From an uncultured Allobosea sp. (GTDB taxonomy: Bacteria > Pseudomonadota > Alphaproteobacteria > Rhizobiales > Beijerinckiaceae): a stretch of 62,686 nt of DNA. Location of the stretch: the NCBI RefSeq assembly GCF_945957345.1, contig NZ_CAMFKW010000035.1, positions 1 to 62,686 of the forward strand. Reading direction: 5' to 3'. Both the position numbers and the translations under genes were made by a program. A model generated the notes under the pieces. The model did not search any database. It was not told where the DNA came from and saw only the letters and a program-made list of their open reading frames with translations. Below are positions 41,998-51,180 of this stretch, piece by piece. How positions within the stretch are numbered: the stretch's first letter is position 1; each line of letters begins with the position of its first letter.

Positions 41998-43317
41998 ATG
42001 AAAAAATTAATATCCGCCGCTATCGGATCAGTTCTATGGCTTGGCCTGACTGCGACAGGCGTCACTTCTCAGGAGAATAGGACATACTTTGCACTCGGAC
42101 CGGCGCGTGCGGTCTACGCCACTCCTGCAAGTTCGGCCAGGATTGCCTTTCTCGTCATCCATCGAACGGCCGATTTCACCACCCATATCGCGTGCCAGGA
42201 GTTGCCGAAGCGCGGCTTCGCGGCGCTGTGCATGAGCACCCGCTTCACGAACAATGAATTCCAGGTGGATTGGGACCGCGTCGCCCTCGACGTGAAAGCA
42301 GGAGTCGAGTTCCTGAGGAAACAGGCCGGGATCGAGAAAGTCATCCTCTTCGGCCACAGCGGCGGCGGGCCGACCACGAGTTTCTTCCAGGCGGTCGCGG
42401 AAAACGGACTCGCCTTCTGTCAAGATCCCAAGAAGATCCTACCATGTCGCGACGACCTCGCCGGTCTGCCGAAAGCCGATGCGCTTGTTCTCGCAGACGC
42501 GCATCCAGGCGTGCCGGTCATCCTCCTGCGCAGCCTGAACGGCTCCGTGATAGACGAAACGCCCGGCCGATTCGACCCTGCGCTCGATCCGTATAATCCC
42601 GCCAACGGCTATAGCCCTGCCGGATCATCCTCTTATTCGGAAGACTTTCAGAAGCGCTATTTCGCGGCGCAATCGGCGCGCATGAATGCGCTCATCGAGT
42701 CGGCACGATCGCGGCTCAAGGCCATCCGGGAGGCGCGCGGTCCTTATCCGGACAACGACCTTTTTGCGATTCCGCATGGCGGCAATCCCGGTGCGGGCCC
42801 TGGTGGCGCATCCCAGCTCCACAGCCTCGACACATCGATCGCTTTACGGAAAACCCGCGAGCCGCAGAAGCTGCTGCGCAATGACGGTTCGATCGTGAGA
42901 GAGATCGTCACCTCGGTGAGTCCTCCCGAGCTTGAAACCAAGGACTCGACGATGCGCTTCAATACCGGCACGAAGATACTGTCCTTGCAGTCCTTCCTGG
43001 GCACGCAAGCTGTCCGTTCCAGCAATTCCCTGGATGGCATCGATCACTGCAGCAGCAACAATTCCACTGTCTGTGCCGTTCGATCGATCCGTGTGCCATT
43101 GCTGATCGCCGGCATGGGAGGGTACCTCTTCATTCGTGATTCCGAAGAGGAATACGAGAATGCCGCGAGCGTCGATAAGGACCTTATCTTTATCGAAGGC
43201 GCTACGCATGGCTTCACCCCATGCGTAACCTGCGCGAGCACTCCCAATGCCTACGGCAACAGCCTGCGCAATTTCTTCGATTATGTAAAGAAATGGGTCG
43301 ACGACCGGAAATTTTAA
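41998..43317 (+). CDS. Secreted alpha/beta hydrolase
   Basis: A 439-residue protein with a signal peptide (MKKLISAAIGSVLWLGLTAT, cleaved near residue 24) and an alpha/beta hydrolase fold. The nucleophile elbow is GHSGGG with S121, and the likely catalytic histidine is in IEGATHGFTPC. A long insertion (about 175-300) between the core strands would form a lid. GGGAGGAGCGC precedes the ATG. Several cysteines in the C-terminal part could form disulphides in the periplasm. It may be an esterase acting on an ester of one of the aromatic acids degraded by neighbouring genes; the substrate is unproven. Confidence 0.82.
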   Translation: MKKLISAAIGSVLWLGLTATGVTSQENRTYFALGPARAVYATPASSARIAFLVIHRTADFTTHIACQELPKRGFAALCMSTRFTNNEFQVDWDRVALDVKAGVEFLRKQAGIEKVILFGHSGGGPTTSFFQAVAENGLAFCQDPKKILPCRDDLAGLPKADALVLADAHPGVPVILLRSLNGSVIDETPGRFDPALDPYNPANGYSPAGSSSYSEDFQKRYFAAQSARMNALIESARSRLKAIREARGPYPDNDLFAIPHGGNPGAGPGGASQLHSLDTSIALRKTREPQKLLRNDGSIVREIVTSVSPPELETKDSTMRFNTGTKILSLQSFLGTQAVRSSNSLDGIDHCSSNNSTVCAVRSIRVPLLIAGMGGYLFIRDSEEEYENAASVDKDLIFIEGATHGFTPCVTCASTPNAYGNSLRNFFDYVKKWVDDRKF

Positions 43318-43434
43318 ATAGCAGGAAAACTTATGGCTGAAGCAATTCTTCCGCTGGGGCGCTGCAGAACGGCCCCGCCCGGCGGTCGAAGAATGAAGCG
43401 TCGGGGAAAGAGCGTTTCGTGACGGGTCCGCGTC

Positions 43435-44175
43435 TCAAGCCGCGCCATGGCGAAGGCGTTTGTCGACAGCCAGCAGCGCCATGCTCGCCGTGATCGCGAA
43501 GGCCACGATCAGGAGCGTCAGGGCCATGATCACGTCCGTGTCGTGCAGCCCGATGGCTTGCATGAGAAGAAACCCGATGCCGCGCTGGGACGCGAACATC
43601 TCGCCGAGCAAGGTGCCGATCAGCGTCAGGGAGAAACCCAGCCGTAGCCCGGTGAAGATCTCCGGCCGGGCCGCGGGCAGGAGCACCGTCCACGCGCTTT
43701 GCCAGCGGTTCAGGCGCAATGCGCGGGACGTCCGGCCGAGCACCGGGGGAAGGTTGCGCAAGGCGCCGAGGGTGAAGATCGCGATCGGCATGATCCCGTG
43801 GATCGCGCCGAACGCGATCTTGGAAGGCATCCCGATGCCGAAGATCAGCAGGACGATGGGGTAGAGGGTGATCTTCGGCAGGGAGTAGAAGGATACCAGC
43901 AAGGGCTCTCCCACCTCCCCGGCGAGCCGGCTCATGCCGAGGCAGAATCCGAGGCCGACCCCGACGACCACGGCGATGCCGAGCGCGAGGGCGAAGGCCC
44001 GCATCGTCTCGGCCAGATGGGCCGTGAAGCCCTCCGAGGCGATCAGGGCGGCCGCCTTGCACAGCGTGTCGAGCGGAGGCCGCAGGGCCAGGTCCCCGAT
44101 CGCCCAATAGGCCAGCTGCCAGAGCGCGATCAGTGCGAGGATGACGAGGAGGTTGTTCCTGGCGCTCGTCATCAC
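43435..44175 (-). CDS. ABC importer permease, SsuC/TauC type (system 3, permease B)
   Basis: A 246-residue inner-membrane permease with FYSLPKITLYPIVLLIFGIG and LLPAARPEIFTGLRLGFS. It overlaps the upstream permease gene by four bases (ATGA). It is the last gene of a minus-strand operon of aldolase, binding protein, ATPase and two permeases. The two permeases differ in sequence, so as in systems 1 and 2 the channel is likely heterodimeric. Confidence 0.88.
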   Translation of the reverse strand: MMTSARNNLLVILALIALWQLAYWAIGDLALRPPLDTLCKAAALIASEGFTAHLAETMRAFALALGIAVVVGVGLGFCLGMSRLAGEVGEPLLVSFYSLPKITLYPIVLLIFGIGMPSKIAFGAIHGIMPIAIFTLGALRNLPPVLGRTSRALRLNRWQSAWTVLLPAARPEIFTGLRLGFSLTLIGTLLGEMFASQRGIGFLLMQAIGLHDTDVIMALTLLIVAFAITASMALLAVDKRLRHGAA

Positions 44176-44924
44176 GACCGGCTCCTGCGGCTCAAGAGGC
44201 GCTTTTCCCAGGCGTAGAAGAGACCGTTGACGGTTCCGGCCACGAGCAGGACGAACAGGATCAGCGGATACATGATCTCGTTCTCGAAGTTGTTGTAGGC
44301 GAAGACGATCTCGTGCCCGATGCCGACGCGGGACATGATGAACTCGGCTCCGATCACCCCGATGAAGGAGTAGGAGACCGCGAGCTTGACGCCCGTCGCG
44401 AGATAGGGCCCCGCATGGGGCAGGTAGATGCGCCTGGCGGCTTCCAGCGGGCTCATGCCGTAGACCGCCGCCGTCTTGTGCAGCACGCGCGGGATGCGGT
44501 CCAGCGCGTTGATCGTGTTCACCACGACCGCGACGACCGCGAGCATGAAGCCGATGACGACCTGGGGCGCCTCCCCCACGCCGAAGATGGCGATCATCAG
44601 CGGATAGAACGCATAGACCGGCACGGCGTAATAGGCCGTGAAGAACGGCGCCATCGCGTCGGCCACGGCGCGCGAGCGCTGGACCGCGACCCCTACCGCG
44701 CTGCCGACGACGATCGCCGAGGCGCAGGCGATCGCGATCTTGCCCAATGTCTGGGCGATCGCGGGCTGGACGCGACCGGAAAGCAGCAGGCGCCAGAGCC
44801 CGGCGACCATCTCGCTCGGAGGCGGCGCCACGAAACGCGCGATGACGCCGGTGCGGGTGAGGAGTTCCAGCGCCAGGACGATCGCTGCAATCAGTGCGAG
44901 CCTTATGGCTGTCGCCCGCTTCAT
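44172..44924 (-). CDS. ABC importer permease, SsuC/TauC type (system 3, permease A)
   Basis: About 250 residues with APPPSEMVAGLWRLLLSG near the N-terminus and VPVYAFYPLMIAIFGVGEAP in the core. The ATG at 44924 lies one base after the ATPase stop codon, so it is tightly coupled. It pairs with the permease at 43435-44175. Confidence 0.88.
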   Translation of the reverse strand: MKRATAIRLALIAAIVLALELLTRTGVIARFVAPPPSEMVAGLWRLLLSGRVQPAIAQTLGKIAIACASAIVVGSAVGVAVQRSRAVADAMAPFFTAYYAVPVYAFYPLMIAIFGVGEAPQVVIGFMLAVVAVVVNTINALDRIPRVLHKTAAVYGMSPLEAARRIYLPHAGPYLATGVKLAVSYSFIGVIGAEFIMSRVGIGHEIVFAYNNFENEIMYPLILFVLLVAGTVNGLFYAWEKRLLSRRSRS

Positions 44925-44925
44925 G

Positions 44926-45744
44926 TCAGCCGGCCTTCTGCGAGAGCGCCGACATCGACTCGTCGCGCAGGCGGGTCCAGAGCCTCGCGGTGATCTCGCC
45001 GAAGCGCGGATCCGCGACGACGCGGCTGTCGCGATCCTTGCCCCAGGGCGTTTCGACGAGGTCGATGATCCTGCCCGGACGGGCCGACATGACGCCCACA
45101 CGGTCGGCGAGCATCGCAGCCTCGTCCAAGGCATGGGTGATGAGCAGCACCGTCGCCCCGGTTTCCCGCCAGAGCTTGAGGAGTTCCTCGCCCATGATCA
45201 GGCGCGTCTGCTGGTCGAGCGCCCCGAAAGGCTCGTCGAGCAGGATCAGGCGCGGGCGCTGGACGAGGGTCCGGGCGATGCAGACCCTCTGGCGCATGCC
45301 GCCGGAGAGCTGGGCGGGATAGGCGGCGGCGAAGTCGCGCAGCCCCATGAAGGCCAGGGTGTCGTCGACCCGGCGCTTGACCTCGGCCGCGCCGAGCCCG
45401 GCCCGCCGGATGCCGAAGGCGACGTTGTCCGCGACGGTCAGCCAGGCGAAGGAGGCGTCCTCCTGGAAAACGACGCCCACTCCCTCGGGGACGGTCCGGC
45501 CGTCGAGCGGCCGCCCCTCGAAGGTGGCGGTGCCGTCCGTGGCGGGCGAGAGCCCGGCCACGATGTCGAACAATGTCGACTTGCCGCAGCCCGACGGGCC
45601 GACGACGGCGAAGAACTCTCCCCTGCGCAGGTCGAGGTCGATGGGTCCCAGGGCATTGACCCGGGTCCTGGGATCGGTTCCGAAGATCCGGGTCACTCCG
45701 CGCAATCCGATATGGACGGCGGCGTCGGTCGCCGCGACGTTCAT
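44926..45744 (-). CDS. ABC importer ATPase, SsuB/TauB type (system 3)
   Basis: About 272 residues with Walker A GPSGCGKST, signature LSGGMRQRVCIARTL and Walker B LILLDEPFGALD. Its ATG at 45744 overlaps the binding-protein stop. It is more distant from the two other ATPases in the window than those are from each other, so system 3 is an older or separately acquired relative. Confidence 0.9.
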   Translation of the reverse strand: MNVAATDAAVHIGLRGVTRIFGTDPRTRVNALGPIDLDLRRGEFFAVVGPSGCGKSTLFDIVAGLSPATDGTATFEGRPLDGRTVPEGVGVVFQEDASFAWLTVADNVAFGIRRAGLGAAEVKRRVDDTLAFMGLRDFAAAYPAQLSGGMRQRVCIARTLVQRPRLILLDEPFGALDQQTRLIMGEELLKLWRETGATVLLITHALDEAAMLADRVGVMSARPGRIIDLVETPWGKDRDSRVVADPRFGEITARLWTRLRDESMSALSQKAG

Positions 45745-46727
45745 TTCAGGACGCGCTCGCCTTCGGGAAGGAAGCTCTCGTCGATCATCCGGCTCCAGTC
45801 GATGTCGCCATCCGCAGCTCCGACGAGGATCTGGGTCCGCCACATCTCCTTCAGCCCGACGAGATCGAACTTGCCCGTGCTCCAGTAGGGCAGCGCCCCC
45901 TTCGCGTCGTTCAGGTTCCTGACCGCCTGAAGCGCGACCGGCTGCTCCAGCTTGTAGACCTTCGCCACGATCGCCGCCGCCTCCTCCGGCCGCTCCTTCA
46001 TGAAGGCGACGGCCTTCGCGCGGCCCGCGATGATCGCACGGAGGAAATCGCCGCGCTTGCCGGCCGCGGCCTGGGTCGTGACGCCGACGACGTTGCTCAT
46101 CGGGGGGAAGAGCTCGCTGGCCGTCGCGATGACCCGGTATTTTTCGCGATACTTGGAGAGCAGCGGCTCCGTCGCCGGGGCCACGTCGATGGCGCCGAGG
46201 TCGAGCGCGACGAGGGCCTCGCCGAGCCCGCCGGTCATGACCAGCTCGACATCGGACGGCTTCAGGCCCGCCTTCTCCACGACCAGCATCGCGAGAGCCT
46301 GGCTGACGGATCGCGGGCTGGAATAGCCGAGCTTGCGGCCCTTGATGTCCGCGATCGTCTTGATGGGGGAATCGGTCTTCACCATCCAACCGAATTCGGA
46401 GACGGTCTGGACATTGTTGCTGATGATCTTCAAGGCCGCGCCCTGCCGGATCGCCGTCGCGACGGCGATGGGGCTCACCTCGGCATAGGCGATGTCCCCG
46501 GCCAGAAGGTTGCGCACGGTCGTGCCCCCGCCCTGCGAGGACAGGATTCCCGTGACCTTGCCTTCGAAGAAGCCCTTCTCCATCGCCACGGCGAAGGGCA
46601 TGCCGCTGGCGGAGACGCCGTAGTTGCTGACGACGATCTCCTCGGCGCGCGCCGAGACCGCGCCGAGGGCGCATGCGGCCAGGGCCAGGGACAGGCATCG
46701 CCTGCGTAGTCTGCTCATGAAATGCAT
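45741..46727 (-). CDS. ABC importer periplasmic binding protein, NMT1 type (system 3)
   Basis: About 328 residues with a Sec signal peptide (RRRCLSLALAACALGAVSARA) and an NMT1-like fold (GMPFAVAMEKGFFEGKVTGI, LLAGDIAYAEVSPIAVATAI). GGGAGGAAAAG precedes the ATG at 46727. It follows the class II aldolase gene by about 45 bases, which makes a substrate of that enzyme a reasonable ligand guess. Confidence 0.9.
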   Translation of the reverse strand: MHFMSRLRRRCLSLALAACALGAVSARAEEIVVSNYGVSASGMPFAVAMEKGFFEGKVTGILSSQGGGTTVRNLLAGDIAYAEVSPIAVATAIRQGAALKIISNNVQTVSEFGWMVKTDSPIKTIADIKGRKLGYSSPRSVSQALAMLVVEKAGLKPSDVELVMTGGLGEALVALDLGAIDVAPATEPLLSKYREKYRVIATASELFPPMSNVVGVTTQAAAGKRGDFLRAIIAGRAKAVAFMKERPEEAAAIVAKVYKLEQPVALQAVRNLNDAKGALPYWSTGKFDLVGLKEMWRTQILVGAADGDIDWSRMIDESFLPEGERVLK

Positions 46728-46771
46728 CTTTTCCTCCCAGAGTTTCTTGTTTGAAGGCTTGCCGGCCGGCG

Positions 46772-47521
46772 TCAGATCTGGTCCGACCAGTACTCCCAGA
46801 TGCGGGCGATGACGGCTTCTGTCAGGTTGCTCCGGCTGGAAAGCTCGATCTCGCCGCTCGTCAGCGGCGACAGGGGCGCGATGCTTGCCGCCTGGAGCTG
46901 CAGCTCCGCGTTGAGCCGCAGGTGCACGGCGCGGAAAGTCAGCTCGCGGACCGAACGCCCGGCCACGGTGGCCCCGTGCCGGCGCATCGCGACCACCCAG
47001 TTGTCCGCCAGCGCCGCGGCGAGGGAGGTGGCCTGGTCCGGCGTGCGCACCAGCAGGTCCGTATCGCCGAATTCGTCGCGGCTGTCCCAGATGGGCACCC
47101 GCTGCCCGATCACCGCGCCGAGATGGCAGACCGGGACGATCTCGACGCCGGCGATGCAAAAGGCGACGACCGCGGGCGCGTGATTGTGACAGACGGACAT
47201 GACATCCGGGCGCGCCTTGTAGATGGCGCTGTGGATCACCCGCTCGGCGTATAGTTTCGCGCCGGTATTGCGCACCGGGCGTCCCTCGAGATCGAGCTCG
47301 ACCAGATCCGCCCTCTCCACCAGAGCCGGGCTGCGCGAGCGGGAGATGAAATAGCGTTCTGGGTCAAGCGGGTGGCGGGCGCTCACATGCCCGAATCCGT
47401 CCAGGACGCCTTCGCGCGCGAGAATCCGGTTGGCCGCGACCAGATCGTCCAGGACGTTTTCCACGTCCCCGTCGCGGCACGGCTCGTCCGCGCCAGCGTC
47501 AGAAGCGAGCGCTACGCTCAT
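46772..47521 (-). CDS. Class II aldolase/adducin-family protein
   Basis: About 249 residues, the same family as 25970-26761: FGHVSARHPLDPERYFISRS, CHNHAPAVVAF and MRRHGATVAGRSV carry the expected metal-binding histidines, though the central motif is HNH rather than HSH. The ATG at 47521 opens the first gene of the system 3 operon, divergent from a LysR gene. It could be an aldolase for a hydroxyacid or a decarboxylase; there is no decisive residue. Confidence 0.85.
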   Translation of the reverse strand: MSVALASDAGADEPCRDGDVENVLDDLVAANRILAREGVLDGFGHVSARHPLDPERYFISRSRSPALVERADLVELDLEGRPVRNTGAKLYAERVIHSAIYKARPDVMSVCHNHAPAVVAFCIAGVEIVPVCHLGAVIGQRVPIWDSRDEFGDTDLLVRTPDQATSLAAALADNWVVAMRRHGATVAGRSVRELTFRAVHLRLNAELQLQAASIAPLSPLTSGEIELSSRSNLTEAVIARIWEYWSDQI

Positions 47522-47773
47522 CTGCAACTTTCTCCTCCCCGAAGCCGATGGCGGCTCCGCATGGCCGGGCAGCGCCTGGGCGGGGCACAGATCGGCCGTG
47601 ATCGTTCTTGTCGGCCCAATTTGCTCCCTCGCGAGAGGAGGCACAAAGGCTGTTTCCACCTGGCAGCCAGCGAAAAAACAGCTCGCCAGGGCCGCAGGTC
47701 ATGTGGCATCGCTTCCCGGGCGCCGCATGCTCCACCAGTCCCGGCGCAACCTCTCAAAGGAAGGGCACCGATC

Positions 47774-48703
47774 GTGCGGTTCCGCCAACTCGAATGCTTC
47801 GAACGCGTGTGCGAGTTCGGGAGCATCACCCGGGCAGCAGCCTGTCTCAACGTCGCTCAGACCGCGCTGGGGCTCCAGATCCGGCAATTGGAGGACGAGA
47901 TGGGGGTCCCCCTTCTGACCCGGACGAGCCGCGGCGTCCTTCCCACGGATGCCGGCAGGGTCTTCCTGGACTGGGTGCGGCGGACGCTCGACGGACGCCG
48001 GGACATAAAGGGCGCGCTCGCCGCGTTTCGCGACGACACGGCTCCCAGGACCGTGACGGTCGGCCTCACGCCGAGCCTTACCCTGCTCATGGGCGCGGAC
48101 CTGGTTCAAGCGGTCGCGCGATCGCCGTTGAACGTGAGCCTCCGGCTCACCGAGGGCCTCAGCCACGTGATGGTGGCGAGTCTCCCCGCGGGCAAGATCG
48201 ACCTGGCGTTCGCCTTCAAGCCCGAGACGGGCGGGTCCTATCGATGCTCGCCGCTATTGAGCGATTCCTTGTTCCTGGTGCGCGCCCCGTCCGACGACGG
48301 GCGCTCGGAAAGGACCGTATCGCTACGCGAAGCGCTGAGCGACCGCTTCGCGATGCCGGATCGCGAGGACGTCGTCCGCCGCATGGTCGAGGACAGCGCC
48401 TCCGCCGAAGGGCTGACCCTGGAGGTCGCTTACGAGGTGCATTCGCTCACCGCCATAAAGCAGCTGGTTTCGCGTGGCCTGGCCTCGGCCATCCTCCCGC
48501 TGGGAAGCGTCTACGACGACGTCGCCTCAGGGAGGCTGACGGCCTCACGCATCATGGACGCATCGCTCCAGAGGACCCTGTATGCGATCCGCGGCCACGA
48601 TATCGACCCTACCGTAGACGCGCTCCTGGTCTCGACCTTCCTCTCCATTTACCGGGAAAATGCCGGCGCATGGGGGATGGGCGAGGTGTTGATGTTGGCC
48701 TAG
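47774..48703 (+). CDS. LysR-family transcriptional regulator
   Basis: About 309 residues: helix-turn-helix GSITRAAACLNVAQTALGLQ and a LysR effector domain. The GTG at 47774 is chosen because AAGGAAGGG lies upstream and the frame before it is not LysR-like. It is divergent from the aldolase-importer operon and is presumably its regulator. It is paralogous to the LysR inside system 1 (4090-5052), so the regulator and the importer type occur together twice. Its TAG stop overlaps the TAG of the convergent dehydrogenase gene. Confidence 0.9.
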   Translation: MRFRQLECFERVCEFGSITRAAACLNVAQTALGLQIRQLEDEMGVPLLTRTSRGVLPTDAGRVFLDWVRRTLDGRRDIKGALAAFRDDTAPRTVTVGLTPSLTLLMGADLVQAVARSPLNVSLRLTEGLSHVMVASLPAGKIDLAFAFKPETGGSYRCSPLLSDSLFLVRAPSDDGRSERTVSLREALSDRFAMPDREDVVRRMVEDSASAEGLTLEVAYEVHSLTAIKQLVSRGLASAILPLGSVYDDVASGRLTASRIMDASLQRTLYAIRGHDIDPTVDALLVSTFLSIYRENAGAWGMGEVLMLA

Positions 48704-49608
48704 GACCATCGGAGCTCGGTTTTCGCGCGGCGCTCCATCGGCCGGACGACCGCGGTCAGATCGTCGATCTCCACACCCTCGGATCTGGCGCGCCGGTATG
48801 CTTTCAGCGCGCTGCGGCAGGTGTCCACAAGCGCGCCGCCAGCCGCAGCCGGCTCGGCCAGGAACAGCTCCAGGTCCTTGATCACGACGTCCAGGCTCGC
48901 TCCGAAATCGAAGGAGCCGGACAGGACATGCGCCGGGAGCTTGCCCAGGGTCGCGCTGTTCTGGCCGCTTCCGTTGTTGATCACATCCAGCATCGCGTCG
49001 GCGGGCAATCCCGCCCTGGCGCCGACGACCATGGCCTCGCAGGCCGCCACGAGGTTGACGAGCGCGATCGCGTTGTTGACGAGCTTCAGCGTCTGGGCGC
49101 GCCCCGGCGCACCATCGACCGCGACGACCTTGCGGCTGTAGAGCGCGATCGCATCGCGGACCTGCGAGAGACATTCCGGCTCGCCCGAGACGATCGAGGT
49201 CAACTCGCCCGACCGCGCCTTCGGGGGACCTCCCGTCACCGGCGCATCGACCGTCTCGACGCCGTGGCGGCCCATCTCCGCGGCCAGCCCCGCGACGATG
49301 AGCGATCCGCTCGTCCCGAGATGGACATAGATCTTCCGCCGTCTGCCGTGCGCCAGCCCCGCCGGCCCCAGCAGCGCATCCCGATGGTGACGCTCGGCGG
49401 CCAGGCATGCGAAGACGATGTCGGCACCGTCACCCACCGCCCTCGGCGACGGCGCCGGCCGGATATCGGACGGCAAGCCGTCGAACCGCGCGGGATCTGG
49501 ATCGAAAGCCAGGACTGGCCCCACCGCTGCCAGCCTCCTCGCGATGGGCGCGCCTAACGACCCCAGTCCGAGAAAGCCGATCGCCGGAGCCTGGTCGGAG
49601 CGCGCCAT
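48700..49608 (-). CDS. NAD(P)-dependent beta-hydroxyacid dehydrogenase (3-hydroxyisobutyrate dehydrogenase superfamily)
   Basis: About 302 residues: Rossmann motif IGFLGLGSLGAPIARRL, substrate motif DAPVTGGPPKARSG, and catalytic lysine in LKLVNNAIALVNL. The ATG at 49608 is preceded by GAGGTGG. It acts on a beta-hydroxy acid such as a tartronate-, threonate- or hydroxyisobutyrate-like compound; specificity is not visible. It could work with the class II aldolase at 46772-47521, since such pairs occur in threonate-type pathways, but the two genes are not in one operon. Confidence 0.88.
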   Translation of the reverse strand: MARSDQAPAIGFLGLGSLGAPIARRLAAVGPVLAFDPDPARFDGLPSDIRPAPSPRAVGDGADIVFACLAAERHHRDALLGPAGLAHGRRRKIYVHLGTSGSLIVAGLAAEMGRHGVETVDAPVTGGPPKARSGELTSIVSGEPECLSQVRDAIALYSRKVVAVDGAPGRAQTLKLVNNAIALVNLVAACEAMVVGARAGLPADAMLDVINNGSGQNSATLGKLPAHVLSGSFDFGASLDVVIKDLELFLAEPAAAGGALVDTCRSALKAYRRARSEGVEIDDLTAVVRPMERRAKTELRWS

Positions 49609-49963
49609 TTCAACCACCTCGAAGTTACCCGGTGCTGTTCACATCCGGTGCCTGAAAGCTTCAAGAATTTTTTTTTGCTTGCTGCGAGCGATGGATTGAC
49701 GCCCGGCCTATCCTCTCCGACCTCCGCCATATCGCGTCCGACGCAACATCGGCCTCAGCGAGATCGATGGGATTGTTCAGGGACGAAGGCGGCATGTCTC
49801 CTTCCCGCAGGATGTGACGGCGTGTACAGATTTGGTTGCCTGCAGGGAGCTTAAAGGCCCTCGTCGGCTAAGTGTTTGATCCCGGTATTTGATGGTGCAG
49901 TCTTTTCGCAGAGCTGGAAGGATGCTCCTGGCCGCCAGCTGCCCTGGGGCGGCGTCGGCGACG
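49609..49963. other. Non-coding interval
   Basis: About 355 bases without a convincing gene. It includes a run of nine T residues at 49668-49676 without a good stem before it. It must carry the promoter of the dehydrogenase gene (minus strand) and the end of the 49964-54463 operon. Nothing else was seen. Confidence 0.4.
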
Positions 49964-51139
49964 TCAGAACGCTTCCGGGCACAGCCCGGCCAGCAACGAG
50001 CGCAACTCTGGCTTTTGCTCGAGGCCAAATCCCGGAGCATCGGTCGCGCGAACCTCGCCTCCGCCAAGCATACAGGCGGAAGGATATCCCCCGAAAGGCT
50101 GGAAGACGCCCGGATAGCACTCGCAGCCGCCGAGCCCGAGGCCGAGCACGATATGCAGGTTGATGAGATGCCCGCCATGGGGCACCGCTTGGCTTCGGCG
50201 GAAGCCATGTCGTTCCATCAGTGCGATCATGCGGGCATATTCGCCGAGACCGTAGCTCAACCCCGCATCCATCTGGAATAGATCCCGGCCGGGGCGCATT
50301 CCGCCGAAGAGCAGCAGGTTCTTCGCATCGGCGGCCGAGAACAGGTTCTCGCCGGTCGCGATCGCCCCGTCATAGCGCTCGGCGATGCGGCGGTTCAGGT
50401 CGAAGTCGAGCGGATCGCCGATTTCCTCGTACCAACGCAATCCGTAGGAGCTGATCGCCTGCGCATAGGCGAGCGCGGCATCGAGGTCGAAACGGCCGTT
50501 GGCATCGACCGCGAGCGCCCCGCCCTCGCCCGCCACCGTCAGGGCGGCCTCGATGCGGGCGACGTCCTCCGCGAGGGAAGCCCCGCCGATCTTCATCTTG
50601 AACGCCGTGAATCCGAGATCGCGATAGCCCGACAGTTCGTCGCGCAGCCGGCCTGCGCTATCGCCGGGGTAGTAATAGCCACCGGCGGCATAGGCGCTCG
50701 TGCTCGCAGCCGGTCCTGCCCGCCCGAAGGCCCGCGCGATCGCGACGCAGGCCGGCTCGTCGGCGAGCTTGGCGTTGAGATCCCAGATGGCCAGCTCGAC
50801 CGCCGCGACCGCGCCGGCCCGGTCGCCATGGCCGCCGGGCTTCTCGTTGCGCATCGCGACCTTGACGACCTCGGCGGGATCGAAACGGCCGCCCGTCTCC
50901 TCGATCAGCATAGCGGGCTCCGCCGCCATCAATCGTGGCACGATGCGCTCGCGCAGGATTCCACCCTGCGAGAAGCGGCCGATCGAGTTGAAGGCGAAGC
51001 CGGCGACCGGCCGCCCGTTGCGGACCACGTCCGAGACGACGGCGACGAGCGAGACGTCGTGCTCCGCGAAGCTGACCACGGCGTTGGCGGCATCGCCTTG
51101 CAGGCGCACGGCGATGTCGCGGATGGCGGTGATGCGCAT
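49964..51139 (-). CDS. Enolase-superfamily dehydratase, D(-)-tartrate dehydratase-like
   Basis: A 391-residue mandelate racemase/enolase fold protein. The KxK motif is K181/K183 in AFKMKIGG; metal ligands fit D212, E238 and E264 (ATGENLF); a histidine lies at 321 in PHGGHLINL. These positions are within one residue of those I recall for the Bradyrhizobium D-tartrate dehydratase TarD (K184 and H322), and the N-terminal VVAVVSDVVRNGRPVAGFAF stretch also fits that family. The reaction would be dehydration of a 2,3-dihydroxydicarboxylate to an oxoacid. It is the last gene of a minus-strand operon under the GntR gene at 53714-54463. Confidence 0.78.
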   Translation of the reverse strand: MRITAIRDIAVRLQGDAANAVVSFAEHDVSLVAVVSDVVRNGRPVAGFAFNSIGRFSQGGILRERIVPRLMAAEPAMLIEETGGRFDPAEVVKVAMRNEKPGGHGDRAGAVAAVELAIWDLNAKLADEPACVAIARAFGRAGPAASTSAYAAGGYYYPGDSAGRLRDELSGYRDLGFTAFKMKIGGASLAEDVARIEAALTVAGEGGALAVDANGRFDLDAALAYAQAISSYGLRWYEEIGDPLDFDLNRRIAERYDGAIATGENLFSAADAKNLLLFGGMRPGRDLFQMDAGLSYGLGEYARMIALMERHGFRRSQAVPHGGHLINLHIVLGLGLGGCECYPGVFQPFGGYPSACMLGGGEVRATDAPGFGLEQKPELRSLLAGLCPEAF

Positions 51140-51180
51140 GCTGCTGCTTCAGCCGATGCGTCCTGCGGTGCCTCTCGGCC

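Noticed and set aside
49655..49676. T-run after TGAAAGCTTCA as an intrinsic terminator
   Set aside because: The stem is only four base pairs and no plus-strand gene ends just before it.
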